From: Apteryx mantelli
Taxonomy: Eukaryota > Chordata > Aves > Apterygiformes > Apterygidae
Assembly (NCBI RefSeq): GCF_036417845.1
Contig: NC_090014.1
Span: forward strand, 562,253-626,252
Direction: 5' to 3'
DNA length: 64,000 nt
The notes under the pieces were generated by a model. That model had not been told where the DNA came from. It ran no database searches and worked only from the letters and a program-made list of their open reading frames with translations. Within the stretch, counting starts at the first letter, position 1. The number at the start of each line of letters is the position of its first letter. Positions 40,760 through 57,798 of the stretch are shown here, piece after piece. The position numbers were made by a program, and so were the translations under genes.

Positions 40760-41935
40760 GGCGACGGCGGGGCGGGGGAGGGGAAGCGGAAGCGAGGGCG
40801 CGCGTGAGGCGGCGGCGCCGAGGCCGAGCGGCGCGGCGCGGCGCGGCGCGGGGGGGGGTCGGGCGGAGGGAGAAGGGGGGGGAAGCGAGGGGGCGGGAGG
40901 GAAGGGGCGGCGCCTGCGGGACGAGCCCGCGGACGGAGCGCGGAGCCGGGAGCGCGGCGAGCCGAGCGCCGTGGGCCCTGCCCTCCCCTCAGCCTGCCTC
41001 TCCGCCTGCCGCCCTCCCGCGCCGCGACTGCGCCTGCGCCGCCGCCCCGCCGCGCCGAGCCGCCGCCTCGCGACGCCCCCGGCCGCCGCCCGCGCCTGCG
41101 CACTGCGCGCCGCGCCGCCGCACTGCGCCTGCGCCCGCCCGCCGCCGCGCACGCGCGCGCCAACGGCCGCTCCCCCCCGCCTCTCCCGCGCAGCTACCTC
41201 CGAGGGCGGCTGACGGGCGGCGGGCAGGGCCTGGCCGCGGCGGGGGGGGGGCTCCGCCCGCCGCGAGGCACCGTTAATTTGTGGATTTGTTTATTTCTCG
41301 GCTCCCGCTTTCCCCTCTGCGCCACCCCCCGGCCTCCTCCCTCCAGTGCGCACGCGCGCCCCTGGCGCGTCGCGCTCGGCGCTACGGCGCGTGCGCCGGA
41401 AGGCAGCGCGCTTGCGCCGTCGCCCCCGCCGCGTTACGTCGTCCCCTTGTGCCCCCGGCGCATGCGTGATGCCCCTTTCCCCTCCCCCCCGCCCAACGCG
41501 CGAACGCCGTCAGCCCCGCCGACGTGCGCAGCGGCCTGCTCGCGCGGCTCGTGAGCCCCCGCCCGCCCGGGCTCACTGTGCCGATTTTCCCATTGGCCTC
41601 GCTCCGCCCTATCCCAAGGCGGCGAGAGTACGGCCGGCTCTATTCTACCTAGCGACGGGGAAAAGCTGCCTTCTTATTGGGTGGGCGGTGCGTGAGGCAC
41701 GCCGCGGTCCTTTCCCACTCGCTTCCCGCCTAGAGGGCCGCGGCGGCCATTTTGTCGCCGCTGCTGAGGCGAGAAAGGCGCGTGACGGGCCGAGGCTACC
41801 GTGCCTCCGCCATCCCGGGCAGGGGGCGAGAGCCCTCGGTAGCCGGGCTGGTGGAGGGCCGGGAGCAAAGTGACCCCGCCGGGGTAATGCCCGGAGCCCT
41901 GTGTGAACAGGGCTCAAACGCCATCCTTGGTGCAC
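40760..41935. other. HNRNPUL2 CpG island
   Basis: Extremely CpG-dense promoter island, extending about 1.1 kb past the start codon. A GCCATTTTGTCGCC motif near 41748 on + resembles a YY1 or initiator element and could mark a divergent transcript. No coding gene is recognisable. Confidence 0.5.
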
Positions 41936-44450
41936 ACCAATTTAAATAAAAATGGTCATTTTACTTTGAGTTGACTAAAACCGTGAAAACTGTCTTATTT
42001 ATGAGCAGGGCTCTTACTATTTTGAGCTTTAGATGTGGCTACCAACTGACACTTGTATATTAAATTACACAGGGAGAACTCACATTTTATTAGCTTTGTT
42101 TCAATCCAGTTTAAGTCAAACTGGGACAGTTTCCTTGCCGGGGGTGTGTGTGTGTCATACTCCTTTTAGTCCCAAAACTTAAAAGTGGCTTAATGACACA
42201 AACAGAAGATCCAGCGATGTTGCAGCTGGCCACATTCAGGCTTGAAATAACATTAACTATTTGGAGTTACCGTCACCCAGGGACACAGTTGGTCTTTTCC
42301 CCAGCTGCAGGAGCAAAGATCCAGCTGATCCTGTCTCCCGAATTGCTGGAGAAAGCCCCTGGGGATGGTATTTTAGATGGTCAATGGCAATGCGACTTTT
42401 GCATCCATTTTGCTTCTTACAGCAACCGAGGTGACACAAAGCATTTAAGCAACTCCGATTTACTGATTTCTTATCCCAAGAGAAGCAAACGGGCCATGCT
42501 AAGAACAAGAAATATTGCTCGAGGACCAAGTAACAGCAGACGCCGGCAGATGGACACGGGGAAAAGCAGGACCAGATGGCCGGCATCGCCTGCAAGCTGC
42601 TGCCTGGCTGGACGCAGCGAGGGGTTGCTTCCTTTTGGCTGTTCCTGGCCAAAAACAGGCAGAAAGACACCAGGTCTCAGTGTGAATCCACAACATAGGG
42701 CACCACCCCTTACGGCAGCAGTTATTCGCCTCCCTTGTAAAACACCTTTTGAGTTCAGTTATCAGTTTTGGCCACCAAGCCTTGCTTTAGCTTTTTTCCC
42801 ACAAGATTATCTGGCCCCGTTTAATCTACCATTTTCCGCCTGGGAAGGTACTAGTGCCATGTAATCAATTTACCTCTTGCCCTTGCTCTGATAAGTAACT
42901 TTAAATTTTCCAGGCTCTGGCTGCCAGCTCTTCCCTGCTGCTCTCCAGTCACTCCAAGGCTCTTCCGTGTGCTTTCCCGCAGCCCTTTGGAGGTGCGGGA
43001 TGATATGCACTAAACCCCTATTGCTCTCCTGCTTTTTAAACTAGTATTATATTGGGGGTGGAGCAGGAGAAAAGAGGCACCTATTTTAAGATTTTTGTTG
43101 TTGTTGTTGTTTTTAAGGGGGAAGCCTGTGAGGTTGATGAACTCCAAGAAGTGAGATTACACAGCATGAAGATAAGCCAGGAGCAAAGAAAGGAAAGGAG
43201 CAAAGGAAAATGCAAGCCAGGTATCAGGGCAGTACGTGAGGAGGGGGAAGAGACCCCTCATTCCCGGGAGCTGGGCAAAGCACTGGTGCAGGTGGCAAAC
43301 GAGCCTCTGCAGGGATCCGGTAATTTGCCTTCCACAAACTTTCAAATCAGCAACACCACAGCAGATATAAACAACAGGATTAATGTTTTGGGGGTTGCTT
43401 TTATTTTGCAGTGCCACAGCCACCTTTCTGCCTCCCAGGATTTGGCTTCCACCACTGCTGTTGGCAGCACAAAGAAGGAAACAGGTTGCAAGAAAGGGAC
43501 CAAGCACAAAATGGCCGTGGGCCTGCAGCCAGCAGGACTGTGCACGGTGGCCCTGGTCCTGTGCGCATGGATGGCACCAGCGCACCGGACCCGCTCAGCA
43601 GCACCTTGGCACGTGCTCGCCGATGGCAACAGCCTCTCACCGTTAAAATAACATTCACAACAAAGTCGCATGTCCCACATAGGTGCTTAGTTATATACAG
43701 AATTTGCCCCTCTCCTATCCTTGGATTTTTTTTTTTAAGAACAAAAATATAAACACTGACAGGGATATTTAATTTATGATGTTGCTGCATGATAGAAAAC
43801 ACTTTAAGTGGGTTTTCCTGGCCCTTCAGGTGGGGGTCACCATCTTCAGGCATTCACCAATGTTTTGTGCCTTGGCAAAACCTGAGGGATGCTGAAAAGT
43901 GGGAGATCCCATCTTTATGTCACTTAGAGCAGGGACAGCAGTGTCAGCTGCCGAACGTCCTTTTCCTACTGGTACAACTCAAAGATACAAATCAGGGAAA
44001 TTGGGGGGGGGGGGATTGGTTCAACCCCAGGCTATTTACATGCCTGATAAGTGACCAGCTACTTTTATTATTTTTAATCTGAAAGTTTAAAGCTGTTACA
44101 AATTTTTTTTTTTTTAAACCATAACACCTCCTATGCTCTGGGGCACAGAATTAGTGGGAGGGGAAAAAAGAAAAGAACACTAAAGTACATTAGGACTAAT
44201 AGCGAACCTTCTGCCACAGGTTTCCAAGTCGGGCTCTCAGAGGCCAGACTGAGCCCTAACGTAAAAGCAGATTATCAAGCATCTGCCACCAGCAGCTTTT
44301 GGCACCTTTCTGCAAAACAGCACGGGTTCTGCAAAACAAACGGGGGGGGGGGGGGGCGGATGGCAATAGGAAATCACAGCCGGGGCAGCAACCTGCGCTG
44401 GGATGCACCGGCCACCCCCGGCCTGGCGCAGTGAGCGGCAGCGGCATCTC
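41936..44450. other. AT-richer gene-poor spacer before TTC9C
   Basis: About 2.5 kb of unremarkable, lower-GC sequence with a short GT tract near 42147, a TTG repeat near 43097-43110 and a 13-base G run at 44342-44355. An unbroken 238-codon frame on + (42148-42864) shows no motif I recognise, and I do not call it a gene. No interspersed repeat is recognisable. Confidence 0.45.
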
Positions 44451-44553
44451 CCGGTCACATGGTGCCTGCTCCCCGCCTGCATTTCCAGGTCAGGCCACGC
44501 AGGAAGCAGCATGAAACCCGGCAGCTGCTGAGCAGCAGCAGTGCAGCTGCCCC

Positions 44554-45340
<787 letters not shown>

Positions 45341-45832
45341 GGGCAGCCAGGACGATGCTGTGGGTCTCCAGGACGGAGCTGCGCATCCCACCATGTCCCC
45401 CGCTTCCTGCAGGGAGACGCATCCTGCCGTGCCCCGTCCTGGGGCGGCTCAGCATCTCGGCCCTGCCCAGCCTCCGGAGCGCCCATTCCCGTCCCAACGC
45501 CATGGGAGGACGCAGGCAGCCCGTGCTGCGGGCTCGGCACAGAGGCCCCTTTTTCCCCCTTCGCCATCCCGGCAGCTGCTGGATACACAAGCAACTGTCC
45601 CTCAGACCCATCATCACCTCCTCCTCCTCCTGCTTTGAGCAAACAGATCCCAGAGAGCAGCCGAGCTGTTTGCTCTGCCCTGTCCCTGCTCCTTGGCAGG
45701 TATCGCACACGCAAACTGTCCCTGCCTCCAGCCGCGCACTGCCCCAGGGCCCAGCCACGGCCTTGCTGCTCGGCACACGGACTCGAGGTTTCCTGGAAAT
45801 AAAAATGGAGCCGGAACCTCCCATCACGGTGT

Positions 45833-47638
45833 TTAATGCTTGCTCTTTAGGGGCCGGAAGGGGCGGCTCACCATCCGCTTCAGCTCCTTGAAGGAGCGGG
45901 CCCGGCGCAGCCGGGAGATGCCGGGGCCTGGTGTGGCCGCACCGCGTGGCGGGAGGGCACGGCCGAGGAGCCGGCACCCGGCATCCGCCTCGCCAGGGAA
46001 GCAGGAGTCCATGGAGAAGGCAAGGTGGTGGCCGAGCGGGGCAGGGCAGGGCTCGGTACCCTCCCGCCGGCCAGAGATCTCCAGCACTGAGAGCCATTTG
46101 TGCCGCCCGGGGGCCTGGGGGCCCGGCGCCACTGCACAGACGTTCACCCCCGAGCTGCAACAGGTGCCCTGCTCGCCAGGCTGGCGGCAGAGGGTGATCC
46201 GGCGCAGGAGCCCCCAGGGACCAAGCCAGCTCTTCTCTGCACCCTCCGACGCCTTCACCAGCTCCCGGGAAATGTGCTTCCCGTGGTAGAGCCTCTCGCG
46301 GTCAGTGCCATCCCCTCCCCAGGGGGGAGCTGGGAGCCCCAGCACCCTGGCCGGCCCCTCCAGCAAGAGCGGCTCCAGGAGCTCCACCATGAGCTCCCCG
46401 GACTGGACGGAGCCCATGGAGGAGGCAGCGGAGCTGTGCCCGCCCGGGATCTCCAGCCCGGCAGTGTCACGTGCACCCTCGGCATACTCCACGGAGCGGA
46501 GGTGGGAGCAGGTGGAGATGCGCCTGCGGATCTTCCAGCCTGCCGGTGGCCCCGCACCCAGCGGGGAGCTGCAGACAGAGGAGAGCGACCGGCTCTTCTG
46601 CTGGCCCACGAGGTGCCCGGGCTCGGGGCAGCTGCTGGCTGCACGGCACTTGTACCGCAGCACCAGCGCTGAGATGTAGCGGTCCAGCCGGGCCCGACAC
46701 TGCTCCGCTGAGAGTGCGGGGGTGCACCGGGGAGCGCTGGCGGGCAGGGTGGCCGGCAGCGGGGCTGGCCGCTCACGGCGGGGCGGGCCAGTGAAGAGGG
46801 GGCTCTGCAGGGCCACAGCGTGCAGCGGGCTGGGGTAGCGGTAGATCTCACTGGTGCTGCGGGACACCAGGTCGCGCTCGTAGGGTGGCTGCTGTAGGCA
46901 GGCGTCTCCCAGGCTCCAGATGGACTCCAGGTCCCCTGTGAGCAGGAGGGAAGTGGGTGACACCGAGCCGCTCGGGGAAGACCGGCTGTTCAGCCCCCCC
47001 GTCGTGGACAATGCTGCCCCCCGACTCACCGGTGGAGACGGGGCGCGGGGTGCCCGCCGGGCACCGCAGGTGGAGGAGGTGCACAGCAGCCTCATCGGCC
47101 GAGCATGGGCGGGAGCGGGATGGCGAGCCAGGGCCCTCGCTGCGCACTGAGGGGCACGAGTCCGACAGAGAGCCCATCTCGTAGAAGCCTGTTGGGGGAA
47201 GCAGAGGGTGAGCGCAGGGCCGCCGGCCCCAGGTGGGCACCGGGGGAGTCCCGGGACCAGGCCTACCTGAGCTGGGCCGGGAGTCAGTGTCCACCACAGT
47301 AGTGGTCCCGGGGGCGACGGTCTCCATCCCCCCGGGGGGCGGCGGCTCCAGCTTCGCAGGGTCCCCCAGCGGGTCCTCAGAGCGGCTCCAGTGCAGCTTC
47401 CCCAGGGGCAGCTCCCGGGGTCCGTCCTGCGGGGAAACACAGCCCATCACCACCGGCGGCGGCAGCTCCCGATCCCCCGGCCATGGAGCCTGCCGCAGCG
47501 CCTCACCAGCTGGCCGAGGGCTCCGTGCACCGCGCCGCGCTGCACCGCCCACAGCAGCTCCAGCTCGCGCAGCCCCGCCAGCCCAGCCCGCAGCCGCTCG
47601 CCCAGGCGGCCGCGCTCGGGGCCGCCGCACCAGGACAT
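45833..47638 (-). CDS. Dapper/Dact family protein, DACT4-like
   Basis: Dapper proteins bind Dishevelled and tune Wnt and TGF-beta signalling in the cytoplasm. Four exons, as in other Dact genes (47507-47638, 47267-47426, 47030-47188 and 45833-46935), give 517 residues. The N-terminus PERGRLGERLRAGLAGLRELELL resembles DACT3. The family signatures DTDSRPSSGFYE, DLVSRSTSEIYRYPSPLHAVALQSP and LDRYISALV are present. The usual leucine zipper of exon 2 is not evident. The C-terminus ends RPFRPLKSKH instead of the family's KILRFRSGSLK-MTTV PDZ ligand. A fourth Dact gene absent from mammals has been described, and this is most likely that one. The stop codon lies inside an ATTAAA (45831-45836). Confidence 0.85.
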
Positions 47639-47928
47639 GGCGGCGGCGACGACACCGGGGCGCGGACAAAGGGGCCGCTTTTGAACGGGTCACGTGGGGG
47701 CGGGCCGCCGCCGGCCGCCGCCGGATTGGCCGCCGGCGTGGGGGCCACGCCCCGCAGGGCGGGGCGAGCGGTGCCCCCACCCCATGGCCCCGCCCCCTCC
47801 GAACCCGCGGACACCACGGCGGCGCCCCGACGTTGCTATCACCGCCACCAGCAGCGCCCGGGCGCCCCCACCCGCCACGCTCCGCGCAACAAACCTCGGC
47901 CGCCCCCGCAACCCCCGAACCCAGCTCC
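47639..47928. other. CpG-rich promoter of the dapper-like gene and 3' flank of the U2 array
   Basis: About 290 bp between the dapper start codon and the first U2 3' box. From about 47820 it is similar to the 3' flanks of the other U2 copies, so the array repeat unit extends into it. Confidence 0.55.
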
Positions 47929-47943
47929 GCTCTGTCTTTCACC
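47929..47943 (-). terminator. snRNA 3' box of U2 copy 1
   Basis: Minus-strand GGTGAAAGACAGAGC, about 24 nt past the mature 3' end. It fits the snRNA 3' box (GTTTN(0-3)AAARNNAGA) read by Integrator. The other two copies keep it almost unchanged. Confidence 0.75.
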
Positions 47944-47966
47944 AGCAGCAGCATCCTCCCGGGGGA

Positions 47967-48153
47967 GGTGCACCGTTCCCGGAAGCACTGCAATACCGGG
48001 ACGATGCGCGGAGCGGAGGGAGCAAGCTCCGGGTCCAACTCCCGCGACCAAAAATCCGTTTAATATAAAGTCCTCTCATCGAGGACGTATCAGATATTAA
48101 ACTGATAAGAACAGATACTACACTTGATCTTAGCCAAAAGGCCGAGAAGCGAT
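47967..48153 (-). ncRNA. U2 snRNA gene, copy 1
   Basis: RNA component of the U2 snRNP, which pairs with the intron branch site. The 187-nt sequence starts ATCGCTTCTCGGCC and ends GGAACGGTGCACC. It keeps the branch-site recognition GTAGTA and the Sm site ATTTTTGG. The first 72 nt are identical to human U2 as I remember it. The 3' half differs at about 22 positions but keeps its stems. An octamer element (ATTTGCAT, 48376-48383) lies about 225 bp upstream, and the snRNA 3' box is at 47929-47943. Confidence 0.95.
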
Positions 48154-48375
48154 GCCCCCAACTGCCCGCACCACGCGTCTCCCCGCGCCCCGGCCACATC
48201 CACCGCACGGACACCGCCGCCCCAACGACCCCGCCGCCCGCTCCCTTGCCCTCAGGCTCCGGCCCGCCCGCCGCGGCGCCGCCCCACCGGGTCCGTCCCG
48301 CCGGGGACCCCCGAGCGGCGCCTCTGCGGGTCGGTTGGAGCCTCCCGGCGTCCCGTTCGGCTCCGTAAGAGCCTG

Positions 48376-48383
48376 ATTTGCAT
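48376..48383 (-). promoter_or_regulatory. Distal octamer element of U2 copy 1
   Basis: ATTTGCAT (Oct-1 site) sits 223-230 bp upstream of the U2 start, the standard place for the distal enhancer of snRNA genes. Further octamers lie at 48423-48430 and 48540-48547. Confidence 0.8.
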
Positions 48384-48699
48384 GTCCCGCCCCTCTATTT
48401 GCAGCCATCCCGCACCGCTGCGATTTGCATACGCCCCGCCCGCCCCGCTCCTCACGCCGGTTTCCCTGTCCCGCGCTCATCTGCATGTCCCCGCCCCCTT
48501 GCCCTCACCGTGAGCCGTCCCGATTGACACCCGTCCCTGATTTGCATACGCCCCGCCCCCGACCGCCCGGCAGCCACGGTCCCGCTGGGAACCGGCTCCC
48601 TCTCCTGCGCCGCTCCGCGCCCGCTCCTGCTTCGGCGGCTCCCGGCGGCGGCAGCGCTCTCGGCCCGGGGCCCCGCAGCGCCCGGACGCAGCGCGGTGA

Positions 48700-49150
48700 T
48701 GTGGCGGGTCATGACAGGGTTAAGTTGGAGGGGAATTGCAAGTAGCAAGCCGTGGGAAAAGGGGAACGGGGGAACTGTTACCAGCTCGGACAAGAAGGAG
48801 TCTCAACAGGAGCCTCAGACAAACATACCCAAGGACACCGGTGCAGCTGGGAATGATACATCCTGAGAAAGTACAGATAAACCAGCAAAAGCCAGTGGGA
48901 ACCAAGGTTAAGAACAAGACAGCTTTTCTCTAACTAGGAAGCAAGCAGCAAAGTACAAGGCATGATCGCTGCGTGCGTGATCGGTGCAATGATTGGCTAC
49001 CTGTGACGTAATCTGCATAATGATTGGCTTAGCAAAGTGTATCTGTGAAATCGCTGAAGTAGCTAACTTTTTGGTATAAGTATGTGTTAGAATAAACAAT
49101 CAGGGTCTCAGGACGCAAACCCTCCTGAGTCCGTGCTTTAATCCGCCACA
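48700..49150 (+). mobile_element. Solo LTR of an endogenous retrovirus between U2 copies 1 and 2
   Basis: A 451-bp element bounded by TGTGGCGG and CCGCCACA, perfect inverted ends. It is flanked by a 6-bp near-duplicate of the target (CGGTGA/GGGTGA). It has a CCAAT-type region (two ATTGGCT), a TATA-like TATAAG and an AATAAA at 49091-49096, so it reads left to right. There is no internal retroviral sequence on either side: a solo LTR. The 6-bp duplication points to a class II (ERVK/alpharetrovirus-like) family. Composition is AT-richer than the array around it. Age is moderate; the ends and target duplication are still clear. Confidence 0.85.
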
Positions 49151-49434
49151 GGGTGACGAAGGCAAAGAGCGGCTGGAGAGCGAGCGCCGGAGAGGCGGTT
49201 CCCCGTCCCGGATGGTTTCGCCTTGCCGCTAGCGGCACTGGCTGCCCCGGCGCGGGCCCAGGCGCTTAGAGAAGCAGCCGGCAGCGCCCGGCGCCCCCGC
49301 GGGCTCCGACACCGCCACCGGCAGCGCCCGGGCGCCCCCACTGGCGACCCGCCACGCTCCACGCAGCAGCTCCCAGCCGTCACCGCACGCAGCTCCGCTC
49401 TGTCTTTCACCAGCAGCAGCATCCTCCCGGGGGA
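49151..49434. other. U2 array spacer, 3' flank of copy 2
   Basis: GC-rich spacer similar to the 3' flanks of copies 1 and 3, with blocks such as GGCAGCGCCCGGGCGCCCCCAC. It holds the 3' box of copy 2 at 49397-49411. Confidence 0.6.
49397..49411 (-). terminator. snRNA 3' box of U2 copy 2
   Basis: Same GGTGAAAGACAGAGC motif at the same distance from the mature 3' end as in copy 1. Confidence 0.75.
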
Positions 49435-49621
49435 GGTGCACCGTTCCCGGAAGCACTGCAATACCGGGACGATGCGTGGAGCGGAGGGAGCAAGCTCCGG
49501 GTCCAACTCCCGCGACCAAAAATCCGTTTAATATAAAGTCCTCTCATCGAGGACGTATCAGATATTAAACTGATAAGAACAGATACTACACTTGATCTTA
49601 GCCAAAAGGCCGAGAAGCGAT
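49435..49621 (-). ncRNA. U2 snRNA gene, copy 2
   Basis: The 187-nt sequence matches copy 1 except for one change I can see (GCGTGG for GCGCGG on + near 49473). Its 5' flank stays almost identical to that of copy 1 for about 160 bp. At the distal position it has ATTTACAT (49844-49851), one base off the octamer. Perfect octamers lie further upstream at 49910-49917 and 49949-49956. Confidence 0.95.
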
Positions 49622-49843
49622 GCCCCCAACTGCCCGCACCACGCGTCTCTCCGCGCCCCGGCCACATCCACCGCACGGACACCGCCGCCCCAACGACCCC
49701 GCCGCCCGCTCCCTTGCCCTCAGGCTCCGGCCCGCCCGCCGCGGCGCCGCCCCACCGGGTCCGTCCCGCCGGGGACCCCCGAGCGGCGCCGCTGCGGACC
49801 CCGCGGATGCTCCCGAAGGCACCCGCGGCTCGGCAGAAACTTG

Positions 49844-49851
49844 ATTTACAT
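49844..49851 (-). promoter_or_regulatory. Degenerate distal octamer of U2 copy 2
   Basis: ATTTACAT at 223-230 bp upstream of the start, the same spacing as in copy 1, with one mismatch. Perfect octamers at 49910-49917 and 49949-49956 may compensate. Confidence 0.6.
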
Positions 49852-50363
49852 ACGCACCGCCCTCTATTAGCATACGCCGCAGCCTCGCTTTTCCCCGCGC
49901 CCCGCCCTGATTTGCATACACCCGCCCAGGCGCCCCGCGCGCTGCCTTATTTGCATGTGCTCCGCCCCCCTTCCCGAGCGCACCGCCCTCCGCCCGCCCC
50001 ACCGAGCCCGGCGGCCGCAGCGCCCCCACGGGGGCCCAGCCCGGCCCGGCCCTGCCGGCAGCGGCGGCCCGTCCTCCCCTCCCCGGCGCTCGGAGCCCTC
50101 CTCTCGTCTGGGAGTAACTCCCGGGCACGGCCCCGCCGCCGTGAGCTTCCACAGCGCCGTCCCGGCAGCGACCCGCTGTCCCGCCCCGGGGCCCGCAGCG
50201 CCTGCACAGAGTCCCGGCGGCGCCCAGCCCCGTCCCCGTCCCCGACACACCACGGCGGAGCCCCGACGTCGCCATCCAGCGCCCCCGCAGGCTCTGACAC
50301 CGGCAGCGCCCAGGCGCCCCCCCCCCACCACGCTGCAGTTCCCAGCCGTCACCGCCCAGCTCC

Positions 50364-50378
50364 GCTCTGTCTTTTACC
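50364..50378 (-). terminator. snRNA 3' box of U2 copy 3
   Basis: Variant GGTAAAAGACAGAGC in the same place as in copies 1 and 2. It still fits the 3' box consensus. Confidence 0.7.
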
Positions 50379-50401
50379 AGCAGCAGCATCCTCCCGGGGG
50401 A

Positions 50402-50588
50402 GGTGCACCGTTCCCGGAAGCACTGCAATACCGGGACGATGCGCGGAGCGGAGGGAGCAAGCTCCGGGTCCAACTCCCGCGACCAAAAATCCGTTTAATA
50501 TAAAGTCCTCTCATCGAGGACGTATCAGATATTAAACTGATAAGAACAGATACTACACTTGATCTTAGCCAAAAGGCCGAGAAGCGAT
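50402..50588 (-). ncRNA. U2 snRNA gene, copy 3
   Basis: 187 nt, identical in appearance to copy 1. The 5' flank is conserved for about 70 bp and then diverges. The octamer ATTTGCAT at 50810-50817 is 222-229 bp upstream. Copy 2 to copy 3 spacing is 967 bp. Copy 1 to copy 2 is 1468 bp, or about 1010 bp without the LTR and its target duplication. Confidence 0.95.
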
Positions 50589-50809
50589 GCCTCCAGGTTC
50601 CCCCACCACCCGTCTCCCCGCGCCCCGGCCACATCCACCGCACGGACACCGCCGCCCGACACCCGCCGTCCCCAACTGTCGCCCCCGGCGCCCATGCCCA
50701 CCCGGCCCGACCCGATCCACCCGGGTCTGCGCCCCGGAACCGGCCCGCACAGCGCTGTTGCGGGCCCGGCGGGGCCTCCCGGCGTCCCGTTCGGCTCCGT
50801 AAGAGACTG

Positions 50810-50817
50810 ATTTGCAT
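50810..50817 (-). promoter_or_regulatory. Distal octamer element of U2 copy 3
   Basis: ATTTGCAT at the same distance from the U2 start as in copy 1. Confidence 0.8.
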
Positions 50818-51009
50818 GACCCCGCCCATCTATTTACATCCATCCCGCCCCGGCACTCGCCAGACCCCGCCCCTCCCGCGGGCAGAGCTGAGCAAAGGCG
50901 CGCGGCTGCGGGAGCTGCTTTATTGAGCGCGACGCGGCGCCGGACCGGATCCAACCGGACCGAACCCGACCGAGCCGGACCGAGCCGGAGCGGGGCGGGC
51001 GGGGCCGGG

Positions 51010-57750
<6,741 letters not shown>

Positions 57751-57798
57751 TCCAGGCAGCCTTTAATCTGGGGCAGAGCCGTCAGCGCCAGACGCTGC

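Noticed and set aside
43101-43114. TTG repeat as the tail of a CR1 or SINE
   Set aside because: No retrotransposon body or typical 3' end adjoins it.
48154-48300. Explicit PSE of the U2 genes
   Set aside because: A conserved proximal block exists at about -45 to -65 (CCACATCCACCGCACGG on +), but I cannot match it confidently to a PSE consensus, so I did not list it.
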